64,000 nt of DNA, from positions 13,678,279-13,742,278 of the forward strand of contig OZ020622.1 of NCBI GenBank assembly GCA_963971575.1, read 5' to 3'. Source of the stretch: Liopterus haemorrhoidalis (lineage: Eukaryota > Arthropoda > Insecta > Coleoptera > Dytiscidae). The translations under genes were made by a program, and so were the position numbers. Positions within the stretch are counted from its first letter, which is position 1. The number at the start of each line of letters is the position of its first letter. This document shows positions 9,855 through 19,590 of the stretch, one piece after another. Below the pieces are notes generated by a model, which was given only the letters and a program-made list of their open reading frames with translations, made no database searches and was not told the origin of the DNA.

Positions 9855-11477
9855 TTTTTTTTTTTTTTTTATTAACGGCCTTTGTTAACTAGAACAATGA
9901 GCCAGACATGGTATTTGTTCAATATTTCCTAACTGAGGATAACACAAGTACACAAGAAGGAAAGTATAGTGCAGAGGGGTCCGTCTCTGCGGGATTTATA
10001 CAAACTGGAATCAGACCATCGGAAGGGAAGACAGTAGAGATGTACAGTTAATTCTAAGAACAGTTTTAAATGTCTAGCTTTATGTTGTTGAGAAATTTTA
10101 TTACGTATTTGTAAATTTTTTCGTTTCTGCATAACTCCGTCATTGTTGTAGGAGCGTTAATTCTGTTTGTTGATAATTCCTGTATGTAGTCGCGTCTTTC
10201 GTCCGTGAAGTGTAGGCAGTCAAATATGATGTGTTCCATAGTTGCATCAGACTCATAGTCACAGTCGCATACTGGCGACTCAATTATGCCCATCTTGTAT
10301 AGGTGTGCTGGGTAACACCCATGATTATTTCTTAGTCGTACGATTTTAACTATCTCACCTCTTTTCCAGTTATAATCAAAAAACCAAGGTTTTCTTATCA
10401 CCGGCTGGATCTCGGCATATCTTTTTCCTACAGTCAAACTCATTGCAGTGTATTCTCTTTGCCATATATTTTCTGTTCTTTTTTTGAGAACTGTTTTTAT
10501 ATCGCTTAGGGGGAGAGATATATCCAGTGGAGTACCCTTGCTGGTGGCTTCTTTCGCTAATTTATCCGCTGTTTCATTTCCTAGAGTACCACTATGTCCT
10601 TTTGTCCAGTGGAATATTATTTGTTGTTTTTCCGCAAGTTCGTATACAGTTTGGAGAATGTCATAGAGAAATTTGTTATTCTTATCCATAGGCATATGTA
10701 TCCCTTTAATAGCACTTTGGGAGTCAGATATGATAGATATGTTTTGGTGTTGTATTTCACGGCAGAACTCTACGGCTTTCTGTATGGCTACCACCTCGGC
10801 TGTAAAAATGGACGTTTGGTTTGGAAGTTTAAACAAAGCTGAATGATCTGACTGCGGATCATAGAATGCGCAGCCTACACTTGTTTCATTCTTCGATGCA
10901 TCTGTGTATATTTTGTATTCCGACGTAGGTTTTTCCTTCAGATGATGTGCAAATTCATGTTTGTCACTAAAGTGGAACGGATACAAGAAGCATACTGGTT
11001 TATTTGTACTCATAATAAGATTCTTTTGCATTTGGACCGATTTATTGGCCTCAACCAGAGCAGGTGTAGGTTTCTTTGCCCAATACCTATTTGTTTCACA
11101 GAGATGGGATAATTCATCCAGCTTATTTAATAGATCGCATATAGGAAGAGAATTTCTTTTCAACATGTATGTATCTGCAAGTTTCCTTCTTCTAATCCAT
11201 AGCGGACATTCTCCCGATTCTGCTAGAAGGGCAGGTATCGGTGTTGTACGTAGTGCTCCAATACAGGCCCGAAGAGCTCTGTATTGTACTCGGTCAATAT
11301 TAGTTAGTCTTGTCTGGTTGGCACCCCCATAAAATATACTACCATAGTCTAGTCTTGCGCGTATGATGGCTTTGTATACTAATAGACAGATTTTTGGATG
11401 AGAACCCCATTTATTTCCTGCTATAGCTTTGATAATATTTGTAAGCTTATCGCATGCTGTAATTAACTAGTATATAA
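9855..11477 (-). mobile_element. 5'-truncated non-LTR retrotransposon with poly(A)
   Basis: On the minus strand an open frame is followed by a ~190-base 3' UTR and an A-run (about 9855-9874). GTAGGTAT occurs immediately outside both ends (9847-9854 and 11478-11485), a probable target duplication. The 5' part (most of the reverse transcriptase and everything upstream) is missing. Confidence 0.85.
10066..11466 (-). pseudogene. Non-LTR polyprotein C-terminus: end of RT plus RNase H
   Basis: The minus-strand frame is open from 11466 to the stop at 10066 (about 466 codons). It begins in the C-terminal thumb region of the reverse transcriptase (LVYKAIIRARLDYGS, then RVQYRALRACIGA) and continues into a complete-looking RNase H domain: YTDASKN (catalytic D), FTAEVVAIQKAV (catalytic E), ISDSQSAIKG (catalytic D) and WTKGHSGTLGNETAD (terminal H/D). 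RNase H removes RNA from the cDNA hybrid during retrotransposition. A zinc-binding-like tail (CDCDYESDATMEHIIFDC) follows, as in I/R1/LOA/Jockey-type elements. With no stop or frameshift in 1.4 kb it is likely a fairly young insertion, but lacking its 5' half it is not autonomous. The clade cannot be fixed from this part. Confidence 0.87.
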
Positions 11478-11485
11478 GTAGGTAT

Positions 11486-11810
11486 GACCACCAAAAAACG
11501 TAACAAAGGACATACTTAATTTATTAATTAAGATTTAATATAGGAAAAATGTAAATAAACATACATTAAGGTAAAAGATTATTCTATTTTCATAAAATAA
11601 TAAATAAAAAGGCAACTTGACCGCAGGGGTGCGGGAAAGCATTTTGAGGGGCGCGAGACGCGGTTTTGTATTATTGTATTATTTATTGTTTTTGGGCAGA
11701 ATAAGAATCATTATATATTTTTTTCCCTGTATTATTTTTTTTTTGTAATAAATAATAATAAAAAATTATTTTTCAATAAGTATATTTTCTTTCTAATTTT
11801 ATTAAGGTTA
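11486..11810. other. No gene recognised
   Basis: It starts with the target duplication and a G-type fragment, then AT-rich sequence up to a MITE. Confidence 0.4.
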
Positions 11811-12377
11811 AAGCCGCATTCAAAGCTCTTAAATCAATAGCTTATGCACTGTAGATTATAGACTATTCACTATCATCAGAAAGTTTGTCATATGGTAAGA
11901 CGTGAAACCGTTCAGACCTCCAAATTTAATACGCTGTTTGTTGTGGATTGTGCATAATTTTCTAAACTTATAGCTAGTGAGATGTTTTAATAAGACAGAC
12001 ATATAAACACATTCGCTATCGCATTCTATCAGTGACACCGTAGTTATCGAATGCCTTTACATAACCTAACATAATGTCATCATTGACAAATCTTGCTCAA
12101 AATTACAAAGACGGACAGTAAATATGATCAATTTAGGTAATTAGGTAGTTAAAATCTAAGACAACAGAATTATAAGAACGATAATACATATAAAATATTT
12201 TACGAAGCTAAATAGTAGGTTTCAAAATTCACAGATGGCGGACTATTCGTAACGTATTAATTTCTAATTCGCTATGAACGCTACGAGCAACGTTAAAAAG
12301 AATGCATAGAAACATAACTCAGAGCGACACAACGCACAGTCAGTAACTCGTTAATTTAAAGAGGTCTGAATGCGGCT
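11811..12377. mobile_element. PIF/Harbinger-type MITE, 'AGCCGCATTC' family
   Basis: Inverted ends AGCCGCATTCAAAGCTCT and AGCCGCATTCAGACCTCT, bordered by TTA on the left and TAA on the right. Related elements are at 61822-62034 (TTA duplication confirmed by an empty site) and 50730-51074. Confidence 0.7.
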
Positions 12378-12499
12378 TAAGAACCGCTGAATGCTACATC
12401 AATTAATTTGATGTATAATTTTAAAGAAATATACATGCGATTTTTTTTTTTGCTCTTCACTTTTTATTTTGATCAATTTGTTATGACTTAACTGAAAAA

Positions 12500-12579
12500 A
12501 TCCATTTTTTATGGGGGGTGCGGGAGCTTAATTTCACATTCAAAGGGGTGATCACCACAAAAAAGGTTGAGAACCACTG
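12500..12579. mobile_element. Right terminus of a hAT element
   Basis: The sequence ends AAAGGTTGAGAACCACTG, the classic hAT terminal motif. The GGGGTGCGGG and GGGGCGCGAG stretches near 11630 may belong to the other end, but no left terminus is visible. Confidence 0.5.
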
Positions 12580-12714
12580 ATCTAGCCCAAAGACTTATAT
12601 ACAATATTCAAAATTGCACTTTTACGAAAAATAGAAAATAATGAGATTCGAAGCCAACTATGAAAATTTGTAAAATGTTCGAATCATGATTGAGTGTATG
12701 AAATACAGGCCCCC

Positions 12715-13995
12715 ATTAAAAATTGGGTAGTTCAAAATAAATTTTCTTTTTGTTTAAGATATAAACTCAAAGTAACAGTTTAACAATTGATTACTGGCAA
12801 AAATCACATTCATATAAATTTTTTTCTGTCCCGGAGCATTCATTGTTCATATGCCCACATATTGCACATTAGACACCAAACCCAAAGCTCGCCCATTTGG
12901 TCCTGTAAAAAAACAACCGTCACAAAACATGCAGGCAGCATCTTCATCATACGGACTTTGTTGCCCTAGTTCATCAACGTCCATGTCGTAATCAGCTGTT
13001 TATTATCAGCTCTCGTTATCAGCTGTTTATTATACATTAAAAATTGGGTAGTTCAAAATAAATTTTCTTTTTGTTTAAGATATAAACTCAAAGTAACAGT
13101 TTAACAATTGATTACTGGCAAAAATCACATTCATATAAATTTTTTTCTGTCCCGGAGCATTCATTGTTCATATGCTGTTTATTATCAGCTATCGTTATCA
13201 GCTGTTTATTATACATTAAAAATTGGGTAGTTCAAAATAAATTTTCTTTTTGTTTAAGATATAAACTCAAAGTAACAGTTTAACAATTGATTACTGGCAA
13301 AAATCACATTCATATAAATTTTTTTCTGTCCCGGAGCATTCATTGTTCATATGCCCACATATTGCACATTAGACACCAAACCCAAAGCTCGCCCATTTGG
13401 TCCTGTAAAAAAACAACCGTCACAAAACATGCAGGCAGCATCTTCATCATACGGACTTTGTTGCCCTAGTTCATCAACGTCCATGTCGTAATCAGCTGTT
13501 TATTATCAGCTCTCGTTATCAGCTGTTTATTATACATTAAAAATTGGGTAGTTCAAAATAAATTTTCTTTTTGTTTAAGATATAAACTCAAAGTAACAGT
13601 TTAACAATTAATTACTGGCAAAAATCACATTCATATAAATTTTTTTCTGTCCCGGAGCATTCATTGTTCATATGCTGTTTATTATCAGCTATCGTTATCA
13701 GCTGTTTATTATACATTAAAAATTGGGTAGTTCAAAATAAATTTTCTTTTTGTTTAAGATATAAACTCAAAGTAACAGTTTAACAATTGATTACTGGCAA
13801 AAATCACATTCATATAAATTTTTTTCTGTCCCGGAGCATTCATTGTTCATATGCCCACATATTGCACATTAGACACCAAACCCAAAGCTCGCCCATTTGG
13901 TCCTGTAAAAAAAAAACCGTCACAAAACATGCAAGCAGCATCTTCATCATACGGACTTTGTTGCCCTAGTTCATCAACGTCTATGTCGTCATCAG
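12715..13995. repeat. Tandem array with exact 500-bp higher-order period
   Basis: Five units begin ATTAAAAATTGGGTAG at about 12715, 13034, 13215, 13535 and 13715. They alternate long (~320 bp) and short (~180 bp); the short unit is the long one lacking ~140 bp. Long plus short is 500 bp, repeated almost without mismatch, so the dimer was amplified recently. The unit derives from a transposase tail (next entry). Confidence 0.92.
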
Positions 13996-14068
13996 CTGGA
14001 CAAAATTGTTGAATATGCCCTGGCCCATATTTAGACCTCGCGGGGAGCCCATATTTCCAACATTGCAC
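13785..14068 (-). pseudogene. C-terminal zinc-finger tail of a pogo/Tigger-type transposase
   Basis: On the minus strand an acidic stretch (DDDIDVDELG) leads to DEDAACMFCDG. After a frameshift comes GELWVWCLMCNMWAYEQ, and after another SGTEKNLYECDFC. The order (acidic linker, Cys-x2-Cys, W-x2-C-x2-C, C-x2-C, stop) matches the PHD-like zinc tail found at the C-terminus of some insect DDE/pogo-family transposases. Frameshifts make it dead, and earlier copies of the same exon are what the tandem array repeats. The superfamily is inferred from the tail only. Confidence 0.5.
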
Positions 14069-14467
14069 ATGGCAATCTAAATTAATGTTTGACTTTTTTG
14101 AGATTAAGTGAGGCAGTAGCTCCTAGTAACACAATATACCTCGGTCACAATACAACAGCTTCAAGTATAAATCACAAGCAAATCGAATAAAAATCTTGCC
14201 CATTCTTATAACAACTTACCTTAATAAAATAATCAAAATTAAGCAAACAAATTTACTGTAATTTGTTTCTAACGGAACAAGAACTCAACTACACTAAATT
14301 TGTAAAATTGTTGAACGAAAGGTAGGTGTGTTTTAAGTTATTGCCGAAAGATGTTGTTAGCTATATTAGTACATTTTCTTTAGGGGCCCATATTAAATGC
14401 AGGGCCCATATTAAGACATTTTCTTCTAATAATGAAAATACATATTAAATTTCGATTTGCAAAAAAT
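14069..14467. other. No gene recognised
   Basis: Non-coding. A GGGCCCATATTAA motif occurs twice near 14384-14410. Confidence 0.4.
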
Positions 14468-14733
14468 AATTTAAATGGCTGCAAATCAGCTGCTGCGTCC
14501 TATCCTTATTCAACTTATTAAATTTATTATACATATATCTCACTCTGGATTTTAGTCAGTAGTACGTAAACAAAATACTTGTCCGTGCCGACTCACAGTT
14601 TGTAAACTAGCGGGTTAAGGGTATTGGAAATACATAATGTTATTTGGCTTGGTATTAAACCCAAAGAAGTTAACAAGCTAGAGTTAGTAACTCTTATATT
14701 TAACTACAAGTAGGAAATACCAAGCCCAAAACA
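14468..14733 (+). repeat. Repeat M, uninterrupted copy
   Basis: About 266 bp match, inverted, the two flanks of the mariner at 40382-41208 (40184-40381 and 41209-41290). This copy therefore shows the empty site of that mariner. No termini or coding sequence recognised. Confidence 0.8.
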
Positions 14734-15262
14734 ATTTCGTAAAATTTCAATATAAATTGAAATAAAATAAATGCATTTCGATTTGGGAAAGCAATTTTAA
14801 AACATTGTTTTCTAAATGTAAGATGTTCGTGAATCCCTAGTATTTAAAATGGGGACATTTTACCCTAAACATAAAATTTTATGCATAAGGGGGGAGTTAA
14901 AATTATCAATTTGTCTGAAAGAAGGGATGCAAACACGCATACCCAAAGTGTTTTTTTATGTTTACGCTTAGGGCTAAAATTTATTCGTACAGTTGTAAAC
15001 AAAATATTATTTTCGATAAAACACAATCAGTTAAAAATAACAAAATTAAATGGAATGGTAATTAATGAAATTGAAGTTTTAATGTTTGTTTTATTGTCAA
15101 CTAGATGACGTACCCGGTGTCTGTTTCTCCCTTCATCTCTCCCACTGCTTCACTATTTCCCTAGCGTATTAACGGCTGATATGATAATAGGGTACAGAGT
15201 TATTAACACTGATACTTTTAGGAATTTACTGATTTTGTAAAATCTATGAATTAACGTCGCGT
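14734..15262. other. No gene recognised
   Basis: A 75-codon open frame at 14881-15108 has no recognisable domain and is probably chance. Confidence 0.4.
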
Positions 15263-15758
15263 GTTATCCCTAGAGCCCTGCAAATCCGCGGATATTCGCG
15301 GATGTCCCACCATTTTTCTGCGGATGCGGATAAATTATCATTTAAATCGTTCAGAAGCGGATTATATATCATATCCGCAATATCCGCGTGAACATAAAAT
15401 ATTCGGTTGGACGCCTCTTCCTATGAAAGACGCAATAAGAACTTAAGGACTTAAACAAAACGGTCGAAAAGCACGATTTAAATGATGAAAGTAACTAGAT
15501 TGCAAAATCTATTTCCGCTTAACCGTTTGGAACAGACTTTACCTTAAAATTCTTTTAATATAAGCCGTTCACTTTTGTAAGAACAAGCTAAGAGGAAATT
15601 TGTTTTCAATAGTTTGCACCTTTGAAATTGTATGTCATGTTGGTATTAAAAAATGTCAATTTGACATATGTCATAACAAAAAATGATATCAAATTTATAA
15701 TGATCATAACCCCCAAAGCTGAAGTCTGATTTACAGCACAAGGAAATTTTTAAAATTA

Positions 15759-16165
15759 CAGTCTGTTTCAAACGCTTAGGCGGAACTAAATGGGAATTTA
15801 GTTCTTTTAGGTTGTCACAACAAGGGACCTTGCTTGGGTTATTTCATTTTTCACGTTGCAATGTCAAAATTTAAAATTACAACAATGAAACCATGGAAAC
15901 GAATGACCTATGTCAAAATTAAATTATTTTTTTAATATATTTTAATGACAAAAAAATTAATAAATGGGAAATTTGTATTAAGAATGACACAAAAAATCAA
16001 AATATAAAGAAAATGACAATTTAAAATGATATTAACCTTAACAAAAAATGTGTATTGTAAGTATGATTTACAAAGCTTAAACAAAACGGTCGAAAAGCAC
16101 GATTTAAACGATGAAAGTAACCAGATTGCAAAATTTAGTTCCGCTTAACCGTTTGGAACAGACTG
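15759..16165 (+). mobile_element. TA-flanked MITE 'CAGTCTGTTCC' (407 bp)
   Basis: Inverted ends CAGTCTGTTTCAAACG and its near complement, TA on both sides (15757-15758, 16166-16167). A partial relative, right end only, lies at 15445-15528. Confidence 0.85.
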
Positions 16166-16243
16166 TACATCTAAAGTTAGTAATACACTATAAAAGTAAC
16201 CAAAATAACTAGATCTGGTTTGTTCTTACAAAAGTAAACAGCA

Positions 16244-16653
16244 TAGTCTGTTCCAAACGGTTAGGCGGAACTAAATTTTACAATCTAGTTACTTTCATCG
16301 TTTAAATCGTGCTTTTCGGCCGTTTGGTTTAAGCTTTGTAAATCATACTTACAATAAACATTTTTTGGTTAAGGTTAATATCATTTTAAAATGTCATTAT
16401 CTTAATATTTATATTTTTTGTGTCATTCTTAATACAAATTTCCCATTTATTTATTTTTTTTTGTCATTAAAATATGTAAAAAAAATAATTTAATTTTGAC
16501 ATACGTCATTCGTTTCCATGGTTTCATTGTTGGAATTTAAAATTTTAACATTCCAACGTGAAAAATGAAATAACACAAGCAAGGTCCCTTCTCGTGACAA
16601 TCTAAAAGAACTAAATTCCCATTTAGTTCCGATTAACCGTTTGGAACAGACTG
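16244..16653 (-). mobile_element. TA-flanked MITE 'CAGTCTGTTCC', inverted neighbour
   Basis: Reverse complement of the preceding MITE with about 90% identity by eye, 80 bp to its right. The two together can form a very long hairpin. Confidence 0.8.
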
Positions 16654-17206
16654 TACCTTAAAATTCTTTTAATAATAAGATGTATTTAAGAATTTAGTTT
16701 TATTATTAAGGACTATTTTTTAAAATTTGCTAATCTTATAGGACTTTCCTCGTTATTTATTGGTCATATATGTGATGAATTAATCTGTTTAATTATTTCT
16801 AAATATCGCTGCTCTAAAACAATAGTGAGATATCTGAAAAAACTAAGTTTCTGAGTTATTGCTGTTTAAAGTTTTACATTTTATGTAAACTTAGTTTAAG
16901 AGTCGAATAATTGTAATTTCCATCTTTATTTTTTAATCTTTATAATCTCGGCACGACATTAGATAGAAAACATATTTCTGGACTGAGTAATAAAACGTGA
17001 TAAAATTTAAAAAATTGCAGTAGTGTTTTAAAACAGCCATATGCTAAATAAGGCGAAACATGTTAGTTATTTCCAAACAGACAGCAAATCCTGTGCGGAT
17101 GCGGATATTTATATTTACAAAGGCTACGGATGCGAATTCTGTCTATGTGGATGCAGATCGGATGCGGATACAGAAAAACGTATCCGCGCAGGGCTCTAGT
17201 TATCCC

Positions 17207-17940
17207 CACCACAAATAAACCACAGCTTTCAACATACTTGCACGCTCGCCTCGGACGCTTTGTGTTGCGAAACACCAAAATGTTTTTTAATTGTTTTATA
17301 CAAATTATGGAGTTTTAAGGCATAAAAAAGAGACTTTAGCATGCAGCAAGATCTGAACAGATAATTTTTTGTAATTTTTTAAATATATTTGAGTTTATAA
17401 TAGTTATTTGTGTACTATGGCCAAAGAGTGAATCTGAATTTGATAGCCGAGGCAGAGCTGAGACCTTCAAACAGATGAGGACGGAAAATAACTTTTTGGC
17501 AAAGGTGCACATTATATTTTTTGGGCGACCAAAAGTAATTTTAACTTGAAAAATTAAACTTATTTATTTTAATTAGCTACATAATTTTAAACATTCGCTT
17601 GTTATTGAACAAACACCATTATCGTAGATGGCGTTGGCATCCAGGGGCCTAAAAAGTAAGCGAATCGGTCTACGCCGAAAAAGATGTACTTTTTGTTTAG
17701 TACTAGTTGATAAAAATAGAACTGTTTTTGACACGGTCGTCTAAAAAAATATTTGTTACGCTTCTGGTTATTTTCCTTCTACTGACAGTTCTCGCAAGAT
17801 CTCCACTGACCTAACCCTGACACTTAACAAAAAAAATTGATGTGAAGTGTGAATTTACACATTTCTGGGTTTTGCAGGTATGCAATAAAATTGGTACTAT
17901 TTTGATACAGTTTGGTACAATTTTGGAAAAATGTAGATTT
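17207..17940. other. No gene recognised; hairpin motif at 17829-17880
   Basis: It contains one solitary copy of the TTGATGTGAAGTGTGAAT hairpin motif that also closes G elements. The stretch 17880-17940 is repeated inverted outside G element 4 (24236-24295). Confidence 0.45.
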
Positions 17941-19143
17941 TTTTTAGGGTTTTGTAGGTTTGACCTCCAAGAAAACCTTATAACGTCACTCCTGTGTCTG
18001 TCTGTACGGTAGAAATTGTTACCAAACGGCTGAACATAGAAAGCTGAAATTTGGCATGCTTATACAACTCTTTGACCCACATATTGGAAAAAAATTTATG
18101 TGAAGTGTGATTTTTCACACATTTCATGATTTCGCAGGTATTTAGTAACTGAATGATGATTATTTGGGATGCCAAAACAAATTTTATGTCAAAATATTTT
18201 TTTATGAATTTTAATTCGAATGCCAATTACCATTATTTAAGTTTCTAAAGATGTGTAGTATTTTATTTTTTTTTATATAGCAAGGTTCATTATGATTTTG
18301 AAAATTGCGCCTATGGCTTCCATTGGTTGTTTAAATCATAAATAAGCCCCGCCCTCTGATTTCGTCAAACATAGAATTAAATTATAATTTCAGCACTTCC
18401 CACTGCTTATTAAATTTACGCTTTTAAAAATTAAATGCAACATTTACCAAAATATAACTAGAATTTTGACAAAATAAGTTAAACAAAATTAAAATGCAAA
18501 AAAAAAACAGAAAAAATAAATTTAACAGGATTCTAACTCTAGTTTGCAAATTACAAGGCGCATGACAAAACCAACTACGCCACTAGAGCTACTGATCTAG
18601 TGTGTTACATAGCGAATTAAATATTTAACATATTTTAGTTAAAAACACAAAAAATGCGTTATTTTCCGAAAACATAATCTGATCAAAAATTCCTGTTGCA
18701 CTATTCCGGTTCACACCAATGTACATTACTTAGAATTTTTTCAGATTTTTAGTTTAAACCATCTGGGCTACAGGGTGTGGGACAAATTTTGTTTGCACAA
18801 TTTTGGCAAAAATCGCATCAAAATAATTTATTTTGCAAAAATAAAATTTTGATCGATAATCCACGTACTAAGGGCTTTCATTTGATACCCTACTCAGAAT
18901 TTAAAAAAATATATATATTTTTTTTGATGAGCACATATTTGTTTATATTGTTATGGGGATATGTTTTTTAGATGTTTTAGTATTTTTCCTATGTGCGGGT
19001 CAAAGAGTTGTATAAGCATGCCAAATTTCAACACTCTAGGTTTAGCCGTTTGGCTACAATTTTTACCGAACAGACAGCCAGACAGACAGACGATAAAATG
19101 ACGGTATAAGGGTTTTTTGGTCAAACCTACAAAACCCTAAAAA
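17941..19143 (-). mobile_element. G element copy 3, full length
   Basis: Complete 1.2-kb copy. Both ends carry TTTAGGGTTTTGTAGG-type termini and a ~145-bp inverted repeat containing GTCTGTCTGT, CCAAACGGCTGAAC and TTGGCATGCTTATAC. Inside, read on the minus strand, are the ACACCCTGTAGCCC block, a class B tRNA-like cassette, CCAAT and TATATAA motifs, and the hairpin motif. No open frame of note. Confidence 0.8.
18524..18592 (-). other. tRNA-like cassette, class B, inside G element 3
   Basis: Minus strand: A-box region GTGGCGTAGTTGG and B-box region GAGTTAGAATCC, then a T-rich tract. It matches class B at 26316-26392, which has a better B-box. Confidence 0.5.
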
Positions 19144-19341
19144 GGATGGATTTGGGTCCAAAAATCAGATTGACACTGGTAAAGGAGTTACGTCAATAAA
19201 ATTTCCTGTTATTGTGGAAGTCATTATACAATTCATTAGAAATATTAGGCAAATAAAATTAATATGCAAATTTAAACTATAAACTTTAACCTTACAAACA
19301 ATACCTTTTATGCATTTTCAAAATTAAAATACATCCACAGT

Positions 19342-19346
19342 TCAGT
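19342..19346 (+). promoter_or_regulatory. Possible initiator (TCAGT) for TMEM135
   Basis: TCAGT, the arthropod initiator consensus, lies 86 bases before the predicted ATG. No TATA box sits at -30. This short motif is common by chance, so the assignment is weak. Confidence 0.2.
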
Positions 19347-19431
19347 TACTATTTCACTGCCAACATTGAAACACTTTTTTGATACAAAAAATTAAGTTTA
19401 ATGGTAAAATTTTAAAATTAAAACGTGTAAA

Positions 19432-19590
19432 ATGACTATGTTAAGTAAAGAAGTATTTTATAAAAATGTATCTAAACTAAAATGTCATGAAGTTGTACAC
19501 CCCTGGAACAAAAACTGCTTCAAAGTTTCATTAGAAATGGTTTATAGATCCATAAAGGGGAGCTCTAAATTTTTTATTTTAATATATGTG
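19432..19590 (+). CDS. TMEM135: TMEM135 exon 1 (start codon, residues 1-53)
   Basis: It begins ATG after AAACGTGTAAA. A second Met at codon 3 is an alternative start. It holds the cysteine/histidine signature CHEVVHPWNKNC, whose spacing is that of the family's N-terminal Cys-rich domain. Donor GTAAGT at 19591, phase 0. Confidence 0.85.

Larger units (their letters stand above)
15271..17198. mobile_element. hAT element with exact 8-bp target duplication
   Basis: The ends are TAGAGCCCTGC and its complement. GTTATCCC flanks both sides (15263-15270, 17199-17206). The sub-terminal regions are rich in GCGGATAT-type repeats. The interior carries two TA-flanked MITEs and no transposase sequence I can recognise, so it is non-autonomous. 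Confidence 0.9.

Noticed and set aside
9929..10132. Separate small gene downstream of the RNase H frame
   Set aside because: It lies in the 3' UTR of the LINE on the same strand and has no independent signal.
12787..13969. Three identical 60-residue proteins in a tandem gene family
   Set aside because: They lie antisense to a transposase-tail relic in a tandem array with 500-bp period; no start context or homology supports expression.
14881..15108. 75-codon open frame as a host gene
   Set aside because: No recognisable domain, no splice support, and such lengths are frequent in this window.
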